Shown: positions 1 through 10,837, counted from the stretch's first letter. The stretch: 64,000 nt of DNA from Litorihabitans aurantiacus (GCF_030161595.1 NZ_BSUM01000001.1:1116001-1180000), one strand, 5' to 3'. Program-made: numbers and translations. The notes: generated by a model not told the origin, from the letters alone.

Positions 1-1
1 G

Positions 2-16
2 CGGCGGGCCGGCTGA
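2..16 (+). CDS. C-terminal tail of an upstream gene, probably ImuA'-like (partial)
   Basis: Only four codons and a TGA stop at 14-16 are inside the window. The stop overlaps the ATG of imuB by one base (TGATG), which is the usual arrangement for translational coupling. In actinobacterial mutasome operons the gene before imuB is normally imuA', so that is the likely identity. Nothing in the visible sequence itself identifies it. Confidence 0.35.
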   Translation, partial: RRAG

Positions 17-1750
17 TGGCCTCGCTGCCCGTCCCCGAGCGCACCGCCGACGGTGGCTCGCGGTCGTCAGGAGCGACGGCGGCGTCGGTGGCGAGGCCGC
101 CGGAGCGGTCGCCGCGGCTCGGCGTCCTGTGGGTGCCCGACTGGCCCGTCGTGGCCGCGGCCGCCCAGGAGCAGCTGCCGTCCGAGCTCCCGGTGGCGGT
201 GCACGACGCGCGGGGAGTCGTGGCCGCCTCCGCCCCCGCCCGGGCGCTCGGGGTGCGGCGGGGGATGCGCCGTCGGTCCGCCCAGGAGCTCTGCCCCGAG
301 CTGGTCCTCGTCCCCGCCGACACGGGCAGGGACGTGCGCGAGTTCGAACCCCTCGTCCAGGCGTGCGAGCACCACGTGGCCGACCTGGAGGTGGTCCGCC
401 CCGGCATGGTGCTGTTCGCCGCCGGGGGCCGGCCCGCTACCGGGGCGGTGAGGAGGCGCTCGCGGACGCGCTGGTCGGGGTGGTGGCGGACGAGACCGGG
501 GCCGAGTGCCAGGTCGGCGTGGCCGAGGGATACCTCACCGCGGTGCTCGCCGCGCGCGAGGGTGTGCTCGTCCCGGCAGGGCGCTCGCAGGAGTTCCTGG
601 CCGGCCGCGACGTGCGCACACTGCTGCACGCCGCCACGACGAGGGAGGCGAGCGCGGCCTGGACCGACCTCGTGGAGCTGCTGCGCCGCCTCGGGCTGCA
701 CACGCTGGGCGACGTCGCGGCGCTGCGCGGCGGCGACGTGGCCGCACGGTTCGGGGGCTCGGGTCGCAGGCGCACCGCCTGGCCCGGGGGCTCGACGCGC
801 GCCGGCCGGTGGTGCACCGGCCCGACCCCGACATCACGACGGCGGCGACCCTCGACCCGCCGGCCGAGCGGATCGACACGGCGGCCTTCACCGCGCGCCG
901 GCTCGCGGAGGAGCTGCAGAACCGTCTCCTGCGCCGCGGCGCGGTGTGCGCCCGGCTGGAGGTGGCGGCCAGGGCCACGACCGGGCGCGAGCTGGTGCGC
1001 ACCTGGCGCATCGACGGCGCGCTCACCGCGAGCGAGCTCACCGACCGGGTGCGGTGGCAGCTGGAGGGGTGGCTGAGCGGGCGCAGCGGGCGGGCGCCGA
1101 GCGCCCCGCTGGCCCGGATCGAGCTCGTCGCGCGCGAGGTCGGACCGGCCGGGGCGGCCCAGGACGGGCTGTGGGGTCGTCGCGCCCGGGGCGAGGTGCA
1201 GGCCGGGCGGGCGGCGGAGCGCGTGCAGGGGCTGATCGGCCCCGAGCGCGTCCTCGTGCCGGTCCCCGAGGGCGGGCGCTCACCGCGCGACCGGGTGCGC
1301 GCCGTCGTGTGGGGTGACGAGAGCACCGGGCTGCGGCGGACCGACGCGCCCTGGCCCGGGCAGATCCCGCCGCCCTACCCGAGCATCGTGCCGCTCGAGG
1401 CGCGCCCGGCCGCGCTGCTCACCGCGGCGGGCGAGCTCGTCGTGGTCGACCCTCGCGGGCACCTGAGCGGTGCGCCCGCGCAGCTGCGCGTGCCCACGCC
1501 GTCGCCTCCTGGTGCCTCGGTGCCCGGGGGGCCCGCGGTGGTGGGCGGCCCCGGTCGCCAGGTCGGGCTGGGGTGGTTGCGGCCGGGAACCCACCCGGTC
1601 GTGGCGACGGCCGGCCCGTGGCCGGTGACCGAGCGGTGGTGGGGGCAGCGCCGCCGCGGTGCGTGGGTCCAGGTGGACACCGATCCCGGTGGTGTGGTGC
1701 TGCTGTGCTTCCGGGAGGGGTCGTGGTGGGTGGAGGGCGTGCATGACTAG
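16..1750 (+). CDS. imuB: ImuB, Y-family polymerase-like mutasome adaptor (two frame breaks)
   Basis: About 578 aa once repaired. After a 34-residue leader the protein shows LGVLWVPDWPVVAAA, the typical ImuB opening, then a Y-family polymerase-like region and a long C-terminal part. In mycobacteria ImuB lacks polymerase activity and bridges the beta clamp and DnaE2 during SOS mutagenesis (family knowledge). The frame breaks in the G runs at 424-428 and 753-757; one extra G in each restores a continuous protein. The ATG at 16 overlaps the previous stop; a GTG at 88 is an alternative start nearer the conserved part. The stop overlaps dnaE2 by 8 nt, so the two are coupled. Confidence 0.85.
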
Positions 1751-4700
1751 CGCCGGGAGCAGGGGGAGCACCAGCACGGTCGTGCCCTACGCCGAGCTCC
1801 ACACCCACTCCGCCTTCAGCTTCCTCGACGGCGCGAACCAGCCCGAGGAGCTCGTGGCGGAGGCGGTGCGTCTGGGGCTGTCCGGGCTCGGGCTGACCGA
1901 TCACGACGGTCTGCACGGGGTCGTGCGGTTCGCGAGGGCGGCTGCCGCGGTGAACCTGCCGACCGTCATCGGGGCCGAGCTGGGGCTGGCGGCCGCCACG
2001 GAGCGGACCGGCGTCCCGGACCCGGACTCCACCCACCTGGTGGTGCTCGCACGTGACCCCGAGGGTTACGCCCGCCTCTCACGGGCCATCGCCACGGCCC
2101 ACCTGGTGACGGGTCGCAAGGGGGTGCGCGACTACGGGCGCGCCGTCGGGCTGGACCCGCTGGAGGTGCTCGCGGAGCAGGCGGGGGCCCGTCGAGCAGC
2201 CACTGGCTCGTGCTCACCGGGTGCCGCAAGGGGCCGCTGCGGCGTGCGCTCGACCCCGACGGCTCCGGGCGGGTGTGGCACCCCCGCGCGGCGGGCCGGG
2301 AGCTGGACCGGCTGGTGGCGCTCTTCGGACGCGACAACGTCGCCGTCGAGCTGACCGACCAGGGGCGACCGACCGACGGCGAGCGCAACGCGATCCTGGT
2401 CGACCTGGCGCGCACGGCCGGTGTCACCGCCGTCGTGACCGGCGGGGTGCACGCCGCCCGCCCGCGCGACGCCGCGCTGGCGGACGTGCTCGCCGCCGTC
2501 CGCGCCCGCTCCTCGCTCGAGGAGATCGACGGCTGGCTCCCGCCCCACCCGGCCCACCTGCGCAGCGGCGCCGAGATGCTCGCGCGCCACGCGGCGCACC
2601 CCGAGGCGGTGGCGGCGTCGGCCCGGCTCGCGCAGGAGTGCGCGTTCAGCCTGGACCTCGTCGCCCCCAACCTCCCGCCGTTCCCGGTGCCCGAGGGGCA
2701 CACCGAGGCGACGTGGTTGCGCGAGCTGACCCTGCGGGGCGCGCGGGAGAAGTACGGGCCCCGGCACGACGCCCGCCACCCCGACGCCTATGCCACGATC
2801 GAGAAGGAGCTCGCGCTCATCACCCGGCTGGACTTCCCCGGGTACTTCCTCATCGTGGCGGAGATCGCCGACTTCTGCCGCCGCTCCGGCATCCTGAGCC
2901 AGGGGCGGGGCAGCGCGGCCAACTCGGCGGTGTGCTACTCGCTCGGCATCACCGCCGTCGACGCGGTGCAGCACCGGCTGCTGTTCGAGCGGTTCCTGTC
3001 CGACGGGCGCACGGGACCGCCCGACATCGACCTCGACATCGAGTCCGGGCGCCGCGAGGAGGCGATCCAGTTCGTCTACGACCGCTACGGGCGCGAGTTC
3101 GCCGCCCAGGTCGCCAACGTGATCTCCTACCGGGCGCGATCGGCGGTGCGGGACTCCGCGCGCGCGTTCGGCTACGACGTCGGCCAGCAGGACGCCTGGT
3201 CCAAGGGCATCGAGCGCTGGGGCAACCTGCGCGGGAAGGGACCAGCGCAGCCCTGGTGGCACGGCGACCCGGCGGTGACCGGGCGGGCGGTGCCGGGTGC
3301 TCCTGCCGGGACGCCGGCGGCGCCGTCGGCCGCGTCGGCCGGGCCGGCCGGCCCGGCCGCGGGCCCCGGTGGGTCCGCGGCCGCCGCCGTGCCCGCACCG
3401 CGGGAGAAGGGGTCGACTCGCACGACCCGCTGCCGCCGATCAACGGTCCGGCCACCGCGGCCGACCTCGCCGAGATCCCCGAGCACGTCCTGGACATGGC
3501 CGACCGGATGCTGCGGCTGCCGCGCCACCTCGGGATCCACTCCGGCGGCATGGTGATGTGCGACCGGCCGGTGATCGACGTCTGCCCCGTGGAGTGGGCC
3601 ACGATGCCCGGGCGCACGGTGCTGCAGTGGGACAAGGACGACTGCGCGGACGCCGGCCTGGTGAAGTTCGACCTGCTCGGGCTCGGCATGCTCACGGCGC
3701 TGCGGCTCGCGTTCGAGCACGTGGCCGAGGTGGAGGGTGTCCAGCTCGCGCTGCACTCGCTGCCGCAGGAGGACCCGGCGGTCTACGAGATGCTCCAGAA
3801 GGCCGACACGGTCGGGGTGTTCCAGGTCGAGTCACGGGCCCAGATCGCGACGCTGCCCCGCCTCAAGCCCATGCGCTTCTACGACATCGTCATCGAGGTC
3901 GCCCTCATCCGCCCCGGTCCGATCCAGGGCAACTCCGTGCACCCCTTCATCCACCGCAAGAACGGCCGGGAGCCGATCACCTACCTGCACGAGAAGCTGC
4001 GCCCCGCCCTGGAGAAGACCCTCGGGGTCCCGCTGTTCCAGGAGCAGCTGATGCAGATCGCGATCGACGTCGCGGACTTCAGCGCCGCCGAGGCCGACCA
4101 GCTGCGGCGAGCCATGGGCTCCAAGCGCTCGCGCGACAAGATGGAAGCGCTGCGGGGGCGGCTGCTGCAAGGCATGACCGACGGCGGTATCGGGGCGGAC
4201 GTGGCCGAGCAGATCTACGACAAGCTCCGAGCCTTCGCCGACTTCGGCTTCCCGGAGTCGCACGCGTTCTCCTTCGCCTACCTCGTCTACGCCTCCACGT
4301 GGCTCAAGGCCCACCACCCCGAGGCGTTCTACGCCGGGCTGCTCGGTGCGCAGCCCATGGGGTTCTACTCGCCGAGCTCGCTCGTGGCCGACGCGCGCCG
4401 GCACGGCATCCGGGTGCGTCGCGCGTGCGTGGTCGCCTCGCGGGTGCACGCGCACGTCGAGCGCGCCGGTGCTCGTCCCCGCGGTGACGACGGCAGTGGC
4501 GGCAGCGACGGCGCTGGCGGTGGGGACGGCGTCGGCGAGGTGCGGGGCGTCCGGGGGCTGCGCCCGCGGCCCACGTTCGCGCACGAGACCTGGATCGAGG
4601 ACGCCGCACGCCTGTCCGCGCGTGGTGCGGACGCCCCCACGTGGGACGACGGCGGCTCGGACGAGGTGCGGCAGGACGCCGGCGCCGGCACCGCCGCCGA

Positions 4701-5490
4701 CCCCGAGCAGGACCCCGCCGCCGACGTCGTCGCCGACCCCGAGCAGGACCGCGCCTTCGCGATGCGCCTCGGCCTCGCCCCGATCCGAGGGATCGGCGAG
4801 GCCACGGCGGCCAGGATCGTCGCCGCCAGGGACGAGCGGCCCTTCGCCGACGCCGCCGATCTCGCATGCCGGGCGCGCCTGAGCTCCAGGCAGCTGGAGT
4901 CGCTCGCCACCGCCGGCGCGCTGCGCGCCTTCGGCGGCAGCCGCCGTCAGGCGCTCTGGGCGGCCGGGGCACTGGCCGGCGAGGCCGGTCGCACCCACCA
5001 CGCCACCGGCGGCACGTGGGTGCAGGAGGTGCTCGCCGGGACCGCCGTGGGGGCGAGCGCCCCGGTGATGCCCGAGATGGACGCCGTCGAGACCGCCGTG
5101 GCCGACGTCTGGGCGAGCGGGCTCTCACCCGAGCACCACCCCACGCACTTCGCCCGTGGCCGCCTGCGCTCGCAGGGGGTGCGGCCGGTGAGCTCGCTCG
5201 TGGCCGTCGACGACGGCGTGCGGGTCGAGGTCGGCGGGGTCGTGACCCACCGGCAGCGACCCGGGACGGCGCAGGGTGTGACCTTCCTGGCCCTGGAGGA
5301 CGAGACGGGCATGCTCAACGTCGTGTGCTCGGCCGGGCTGTGGGCCCGGCACCGCCGCACCGCGATCCGCAGCCGTGCCCTCGTGGTGCGCGGCACGATC
5401 GAACGCACCGACGGCGTGGTGAACCTGCTGGCCGACGGGATGCGGCCGCTGCGCCTCGCCGTCGCGACGTCCTCACGGGACTTCCAGTGA
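1743..5490 (+). CDS. dnaE2: DnaE2, error-prone DNA polymerase III alpha subunit (two frame breaks)
   Basis: About 1249 aa once repaired, longer than the roughly 1100 aa usual for DnaE2. It opens with a PHP domain (YAELHTHSAFSFLDGANQ), has the polymerase motif PPDIDLDIE near residue 425, a helix-hairpin-helix region (IRGIGEATAARIVAARD) and a C-terminal OB fold. PDIDLDIE separates DnaE2 from replicative DnaE1. It carries out translesion synthesis with ImuB. Frame breaks lie in the G runs 2183-2187 and probably 3409-3412. The extra length comes from two low-complexity inserts, Ala/Pro/Gly-rich near 3270-3410 and Gly/Asp-rich near 4470-4740. Start chosen because this ATG overlaps the end of imuB. 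Confidence 0.92.
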
Positions 5491-5528
5491 CCGGCCGCCG
5501 GGCGCCCCGGGCGTCGCCCGAGCGAGCC

Positions 5529-6899
5529 TCAGGCGTCGTCGTCCGTGGCGGGGGCGTCGTCGTCGCGCGTGCGGTCGTGCTTCGTCCCGCGCCACCGCAC
5601 GTTCTCACCGCGCACGGCGCCCGGGTCGTCCGCCCGCCGGGCCGTGCGCGAGCGACCCTTGAGAACCAGGTCCTTCGTCACGATCTCCTTGACGGTCGCG
5701 AGCTCGCCGTCGAGCGGTGCCTCCTTGCGACGCAGGCGGCTGTACACCGTCCACGTCACGGCGATGAGCGGGATGGCGACGATCGCCCCGAGCAGACCGC
5801 CGAGGAACGTCCCGGCCGTGACACCGAGGGCGACGACGACCGGGTGCAGCGAGACCTGGCGCCCCATGATCAGGGGCTGCAGCAGGTGCCCCTCGACCTG
5901 GCCGATCCCGGCGATGCCGAGCGTCACGATGAGCGCCTCGATCGGTCCGTTGGCCGCGAGAGCGACCACCGCGGCCACGATCATCGCGGCGGGGGCGCCG
6001 ACCAGCGGGATGAAGGCACCGATCATGACCAGCACCGACAGCGGAGCCGCGAGCGGGACGCCCACGATGGTGAGGAGGATGTAGGCGAGGACGCCGTCGA
6101 TCACGGCGATGATGACCGTCCCGCGGGCGTAGCCGGCGAACGTGTACCAGCCGGCACCGGCCGCCTCGTGCATCTTCAGGCGCGAGCGCGCCGGGAGCTG
6201 GTTGAGGAACCACACCCACATCGATCGTCCGACGGCGAGGAAGAACACCGTGGTGAACACGCCGAGGGCGAGGATCGTGAAGACCTCGAACACGCTCCCG
6301 GCGTTGCTGAAGACCGTGCCCGCGATGTCACCGCTGTGCTCGAGCAGCCAGCGCTGGCCGTCGGCGATCCACCCCGTGATGTCGTCGTTCGTGATGCTGA
6401 AGGGGAGCGGCCCGTTCTCGAGGAAGTCGAGGATCTGGGTGACGCCGGTGTTGAAGTCGCGGGCGAGGGTCGGTGCCTGCACGGTGACCGAGTAGACGAC
6501 GTAGGTCAGCATGCCGAGGAACGTCGCCGCCGACAGGAGCATCGCCAGCGCCGTCGCGAGCGGCCGCGGCATGACCCGGGCGAGGAACGAGACCACGGGC
6601 TCGAGGACCGACGTGACCACCAGCGCGAGAAACACGGCGATGAAGACGACCTGCACCTGCAGCACCGCGAACACCACGATCGCGACGGCGGCGACCACGA
6701 CGAGCATCCGCCAGGAGTAGCCACCCGCCCGGCGGAGCCACGCGGGAGTGCCGTCGCCGGCCCGGACGGCGTCCGGATCCATCCCCATCACGCCGGCACC
6801 CGTGACGTCGGACGTCCGGACGGGCGAACCCTGACGGCGTCGGGGTGCGGTCGAGCGCTGGGTCACGCCCGCCGTGCGACGGTGCGACTGCTGGCCCAT
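5529..6899 (-). CDS. AI-2E family transporter-like membrane protein
   Basis: 456 aa. A charged N-terminal tail of about 65 residues is followed by six to eight hydrophobic segments in the family's typical layout: a pair near the N-terminus (SWRMLVVVAAVAIVVFAVLQ), a central soluble region, then a Gly/Pro-rich cluster with VGAPAAMIVAAVVALAANGP and GQVEGHLLQPLIMG. Members of the AI-2E/UPF0118 family export diverse small solutes, and some are Na+/H+ antiporters; the name should not be read as proof of autoinducer transport. The C-terminus is charged and acidic. It converges on dnaE2 with a 38-bp gap. A GAGAGG ribosome site lies just upstream of the ATG. Confidence 0.85.
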   Translation of the reverse strand: MGQQSHRRTAGVTQRSTAPRRRQGSPVRTSDVTGAGVMGMDPDAVRAGDGTPAWLRRAGGYSWRMLVVVAAVAIVVFAVLQVQVVFIAVFLALVVTSVLEPVVSFLARVMPRPLATALAMLLSAATFLGMLTYVVYSVTVQAPTLARDFNTGVTQILDFLENGPLPFSITNDDITGWIADGQRWLLEHSGDIAGTVFSNAGSVFEVFTILALGVFTTVFFLAVGRSMWVWFLNQLPARSRLKMHEAAGAGWYTFAGYARGTVIIAVIDGVLAYILLTIVGVPLAAPLSVLVMIGAFIPLVGAPAAMIVAAVVALAANGPIEALIVTLGIAGIGQVEGHLLQPLIMGRQVSLHPVVVALGVTAGTFLGGLLGAIVAIPLIAVTWTVYSRLRRKEAPLDGELATVKEIVTKDLVLKGRSRTARRADDPGAVRGENVRWRGTKHDRTRDDDAPATDDDA

Positions 6900-6960
6900 G
6901 CGAGCGCCTCTCGTTGTCTGACCGGACGAACCTACGCCGTGACCGGCGGCGACGGAGGGT

Positions 6961-7485
6961 TCACACGCCGCCGTCGTACCCGACCTGCCGCCAGAGGTCG
7001 TAGACGGCGACCGTCGCGGCGTTGGCCAGGTTCAGCGACCGCAGGCCCGGGCGCATGGGGATCCGCACGCGCGACGTCACCCGGGGGTCGGTCAGCACGT
7101 GCTCCGGGAGCCCGGTGGGCTCGGGGCCGAACAGGAGCACGTCGCCGCGCGCGAGCTCGACCTGCGGCAGGGTCACGTCGGTCGCCGCGGTGAAGGCGAA
7201 GACCCGGCCGTCACCGGTCGCCGCCAGCGCCGCGTCGAGGTCGGGGTGCACGCTCACGTGCGCCAGGTCGTGGTAGTCGAGGCCCGCGCGCCGCAGGCGT
7301 GCCTCGGACATCTCGAACCCGAGGGGTTCCACGAGGTGCAGGTGCGCACCCGTCAGCGCCGCCAGCCTGATGGCTGCGCCGGAGTTGCCGGGGATGCAGG
7401 GCTCGAAGAACACGAGGTGGGCCAGCGGGTCCGACGCCGTCGGTGCTGCGGCTGCCGGGGTCGGGGCGGGGGGCGTGGCGGACAT
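6961..7485 (-). CDS. trmL: tRNA (cytidine(34)-2'-O)-methyltransferase
   Basis: 174 aa, a single SPOUT domain. After an Ala/Pro-rich tail of about 22 residues come the TrmL motifs: LVFFEPCIPGNSGAAIRLAA at the start, FGPEPTGLP in the middle and IPMRPGLRSLNLANAATVAV near the end, which form the trefoil knot that binds S-adenosylmethionine. The enzyme methylates the ribose at the wobble position of certain leucine tRNAs. The ATG is chosen because a TANNNT promoter box sits 7 nt upstream, leaving no room for a leader. Confidence 0.88.
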   Translation of the reverse strand: MSATPPAPTPAAAAPTASDPLAHLVFFEPCIPGNSGAAIRLAALTGAHLHLVEPLGFEMSEARLRRAGLDYHDLAHVSVHPDLDAALAATGDGRVFAFTAATDVTLPQVELARGDVLLFGPEPTGLPEHVLTDPRVTSRVRIPMRPGLRSLNLANAATVAVYDLWRQVGYDGGV

Positions 7486-7492
7486 CGCTGAG

Positions 7493-7498
7493 ATCGTA
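7493..7498 (-). promoter_or_regulatory. Leaderless -10 box for trmL
   Basis: On the minus strand this reads TACGAT and ends 7 nt before the ATG at 7485. Transcription should therefore start at or next to the start codon. No convincing -35 element. Confidence 0.55.
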
Positions 7499-7528
7499 CG
7501 CGCAGCGGGCGGGCGCCCCAGGCCAGGC

Positions 7529-8169
7529 TCAGGAGAAGAAGATCGTGCCGTACTTCAGCAGGATGCCGACGACCATGGCCGCCAGGAGAACGGCGGGGAC
7601 GAAGAGATCGACGTCGAGCCGCACGAGCTTCCCGGCGATCGCCTGGGCGCGCGGCGGCAGGTAGAGGTTCCGCTCCAGCACGTTCACGTGGACCATCGTG
7701 AAGAAGGTGACGGTCGTGAAGACCGTGATCGTGAGGCACCACGGGCACAGCGCCCCGATGACGAACATGGACTGGAAGAACAGCCAGTACGCGAAGACCA
7801 GCCCCAGCAGGTAGCCGACGTTCGCGGCGAACATGAACCACCGGGGAAGCGCACGCCGGCGAACCCCGCGACGGCGATGGTCAGGACGACCGGTTCGGTC
7901 GCGAGACCGATGAAGGCGTTGGGGAACCCGAAGACGTTGGCCTGCGGCGAGACCCCGACCGCGCCGCACGAGATCGCCGCGTTGATGTTGCACCCCAGCT
8001 CGGTCTCCGGGTTCGCGGCGAGCAGGATCGCGTCGATCGACAGCACGGCCGAGGCGATCAGGCAGACGATCGCGGACAGACCCATCGTGGCGAACAGGAA
8101 GCGCCGGGAGTGGCGCAGCCCGCGGGGTCGCTCGGGAGTGACGGTCTCGGTGTCGGTCGCGGGGCTCAC
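7529..8169 (-). CDS. Vitamin K epoxide reductase (VKOR) family membrane protein (frame break)
   Basis: About 213 aa when repaired by one base in the run at 7843-7846. It has at least four membrane segments (FLFATMGLSAIVCLIASAVL, PVVLTIAVAGFAG, GLVFAYWLFFQSMFVIGAL, VDLFVPAVLLAAMVVGILL). The redox pair CPWC is visible in GALCPWCLTITV, and a second Cys pair lies in the loop ELGCNINAAISCGAVG. VKOR proteins reoxidise periplasmic thiol oxidoreductases such as DsbA using quinones; actinobacteria commonly use VKOR instead of DsbB. No DsbA-like partner is adjacent. A GTG at 8187 is an alternative start, but the one at 8169 has a -10-like CATCCT 6 nt upstream. Confidence 0.8.
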
Positions 8170-8218
8170 GGGACCAGGATGCAGCACGTCCGACGGCGAC
8201 GCCGCCCGACGGACGGGC

Positions 8219-9768
8219 TCAGACGGGCCGACGGGCGACCGTCAGCACGTGCGTGTCCGGCCAGGGGAGGCCCTCACCGGTGCCGGGGTCGCGCAGGGTG
8301 GCACCCACCGACAGCCGGTGGGCGACCAGCCAGTCGTTGCGCCACGGTCCGCTCGCCGGCTCGAGCTCGAACCCGACCTCGGTCAGGAGCGCGACCCAGT
8401 CGTCGTACTCCATGTCGGTGAAGCGCTCGTGGCACTCCGAGAGCCAGTTGCGCCGGTAGTCGCGGGTGGTGAGGAACTCCATCGCGTCCCGCAGGGGAGC
8501 CGCGCGACGCCGGGCGCGACCCGTTCCGGTCGGCACCGGCCACCGGACAGTCGCGGGAAGTCGTGGGCGAACTGCGTGAGCGTCTGCGACGGCGTGAGTG
8601 CGGCCAGGTGCGCCTCGACCCGGTCGGAGTCCCAGCCGGTCATGTCGACGGCGCGGCCGGCGTCGTCGCCGTCGAGCACGAGGTCGACGACGCGCTCGCC
8701 CTCCGCGGGACCGAGCACGTCGGAGTTGATCCAGACACCACCGGGGGCCGTCTGGTCGAAGATCCGCTCCGCGAGGAGCCGGAGGTCGTCGCGGCCGCGG
8801 CCGTAGCTGGCGATCTCGTGGGTGAGGGCGATCGAGAGCGTCGTGTGCACCGACCGGGGCTCGAAGACGGGCGCGTGCAGCAGGTTGCGCTGGGCGAAGA
8901 ACACGTTGGGGTTGGCGAACGCGCCCTGGTCGCGGCGGTGCTCGGCCTCGGCGACGAGCGCACGGGAGACGTCGATGCCGAAGAGGTCGGACTCGCCGAG
9001 GCGCGCCTCGCGCGAGGCACGCTCGAGCAGGCCGCCGGCGGCGCACCCGAGATCGACGACGCGTCCCGGCACCACGTGGGGCCGCACCTGGGCCCACTTG
9101 CGGTCCGAGCCGTCGTCGAACGACTTCGTGTACGTGGCGTAGTCGCGCGTGGAGGTCAGGTCGCCGTCAGCCGAGACCGTCGGGTCCTCGTGGGCGGTCC
9201 GGATCGCCGCCAGCAACCCGTACCGCTCGAGGTGCGCCAGCGCGGCGGGGTCGACGAGTTCGCGCCACCCGGCGGCGTCGCGCACCGCGAGCTCGAGCAC
9301 GTCCCAGGGCCGCGCGGACTGCGGGTCCCGGGCGTCCTCCACGCCGACCACCCGGAACCCCGCCGCGCGGTACATCACGGCGACGTCCGGCGTCGAGCAC
9401 GCCACGACGGTGGACGACGGGTCGAGCTCGACGCCGAGGTCCAGCCCGGCGCTGCGCACCACGGTGGTGGCGAAACGTGGGCTGCGGGCGACGTCGGGGA
9501 CGGGGGTGACGAGCGAGGGCAGCCCCGCCGCAGCCGCCGCCAGCTCGATCATGGCCTCGCGACGGTGGCCGGGCACGGGGTTGCGCCGCGTGCCGCGGTG
9601 CGTCGCGGAGGTGATCGCCCAGACCACGACGGCGTCCTCGGCCACGCAGACGGGGGAGCCCCCGTCGTCGTGGGCGGTGCCCGCGAGGATCTCGCGCAGG
9701 CGCTCGACCTGGAACCGGGTGACGAGGTGGTGGCGGCCGGGGAACAGGACGTGGCGGATCGAGGTCAC
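8219..9768 (-). CDS. SAM-dependent methyltransferase with uncharacterised N-terminal domain (frame break)
   Basis: About 516 aa when one base is added in the run at 8494-8497. The second half is a class I methyltransferase: VVDLGCAAGGLLERAS is motif I, followed by LFGIDVSRALVAEAE and an acidic loop GGVWINSDVLGP. The first 220 or so residues (TRFQVERLREILAGT, VVVWAITSATHRGTRRNP) match no domain I recognise with confidence; they may be a nucleotidase-like or substrate-binding domain. The substrate is unknown. The GTG start is supported by a GATGCT box 6 nt upstream. Protein continuity across the break (VARLP then LRDAMEFLTTRDYRRNW) supports a sequence error. Confidence 0.7.
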
Positions 9769-10021
9769 GAGGCGAGCATCGCACGCGGGACCGGTGGTGG
9801 CACCGGGGAGGGAACGAGCTCGATCCGAGACCCCACGGCGTTCGGGGGTCGATCGGGAGCTGTCGGACCTTCTCCATGTCAGCTGGGTGCTCGCTCGCAG
9901 GTCGATGAACCGCCACGGCGGGGTCGTACCGTTAGCTCGCGAGGACGCATACTCGTCCGACACGGCACGAGGCCGCGGCGGCGGTCGGTTGCACCGCCCA
10001 ACTGGTAGGTGGAGTTCAACA

Positions 10022-10480
10022 GTGGCACCTGAGATCAGACGGAGGCGTCAACGCCTGGTGCTGCTGCCCGCCCTGGTCCTGGGTCTGTCGGGGTGCAACG
10101 CGTTCGGGACGGGCGAGGGTCACTACGGCACCTATCTCGACGAGGCCGAGCTCATCCTCGAGAACTCGAGCGTCGACCTCGAGCTGGTGGGGACCTGTGC
10201 TCGTCTCATCGCTGCCCCGGACAACCCCTGGGTCATCGCCATAGCCTTCCGAGACCCGGTCTCGGACGAGACGACCACCGGTGTGTGGTGGTTGACCGAC
10301 CTGGACGAGCGTCCTTCGATCACGGTGGAGTCGTTGGACGACACCGCGCACTCCTACACCTCGTGGCCGAAGGGCGATCGGAAGATCGGCACCGAAGAGG
10401 GCATCAGGGGTTGCGCGATCGGGGAGACCGATCCGCCCCCACCCGCCTCCACCTACCCCGACGACTCCGAGATGGGCTAG
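10022..10480 (+). CDS. Putative lipoprotein, unknown function
   Basis: 152 aa. The N-terminus is a lipoprotein signal: three arginines (RRRRQR), a hydrophobic stretch and the lipobox LGLSGC. The mature part is acidic (EAELILENSSVDLELVG), ends in a Pro/Asp/Glu tail and contains a WWLTDLDE segment. I recognise no family. GTG at 10022 has a good ribosome site (AGGTGGAG at 10007-10014). It stands alone, with no operon partner. A perfect 12-bp hairpin at 10554-10583 probably ends its transcript. Confidence 0.7.
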   Translation: MAPEIRRRRQRLVLLPALVLGLSGCNAFGTGEGHYGTYLDEAELILENSSVDLELVGTCARLIAAPDNPWVIAIAFRDPVSDETTTGVWWLTDLDERPSITVESLDDTAHSYTSWPKGDRKIGTEEGIRGCAIGETDPPPPASTYPDDSEMG

Positions 10481-10553
10481 CAGCGCCGGTTCTGGTCCTC
10501 TACGACAACGGATTCGGTTGCTGGATCCGTCATCACGGATACGACGCAGAAAC

Positions 10554-10583
10554 GAGTGAACCCCCATCGCTGGGGGTTCACTC
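10554..10583 (+). terminator. 12-bp perfect hairpin, likely bidirectional terminator
   Basis: The arm GAGTGAACCCCC pairs perfectly with its complement across a 6-nt loop. It lies between the 3' end of the lipoprotein gene and the 3' end of tRNA-Leu on the other strand, so it can end both transcripts. There is no T-run, as is common in high-GC actinobacteria. Confidence 0.6.
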
Positions 10584-10611
10584 GTTCGCGGTGTCCTGAG
10601 ACAACACAGTG

Positions 10612-10695
10612 TGTCCAGAGGGGGACTTGAACCCCCACGCCCGTTAGGGCACTAGCACCTCAAGCTAGCGCGTCTGCCAATTCCGCCACCTGGAC
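10612..10695 (-). tRNA. tRNA-Leu(GAG)
   Basis: 84 nt, a class II tRNA with a long variable arm (TGCCCTAACGGGCGT region). The acceptor strand GTCCAGG pairs with TCTGGAC, and the discriminator base is A as expected for leucine. The anticodon stem CTAGC/GCTAG encloses TTGAGGT, giving anticodon GAG, which reads CUC and CUU. The T loop is TTCAAGT. CCA is not fully encoded. A minus-strand TAGTGT about 50 nt upstream (10747-10752) may be its -10 box. Confidence 0.95.
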
Positions 10696-10746
10696 AGGTG
10701 GTCCGCCCGACCGCCGGTCTCCCGGCCGCTTCAGGCAGCGGAGAAG

Positions 10747-10752
10747 ACACTA
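10747..10752 (-). promoter_or_regulatory. Possible -10 box of tRNA-Leu(GAG)
   Basis: Reads TAGTGT on the minus strand, about 50 nt before the tRNA. A weak TTAGTC is found 18 bp further upstream as a possible -35. Tentative. Confidence 0.35.
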
Positions 10753-10831
10753 GCACGCGGTTGGCGGCGCGACTAATCGGCGTCCTGGTGCGGATCGTGA
10801 CCGGTCCCGGCCCGGTGTCGGGGGTCCGCAC

Positions 10832-10837
10832 TACAGT
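10832..10837 (+). promoter_or_regulatory. Possible -10 box of the ligase gene
   Basis: TACAGT about 75 nt before the GTG start at 10912. No clear -35. The gap from 10696 to 10911 shows no other feature that I can support. Confidence 0.35.
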
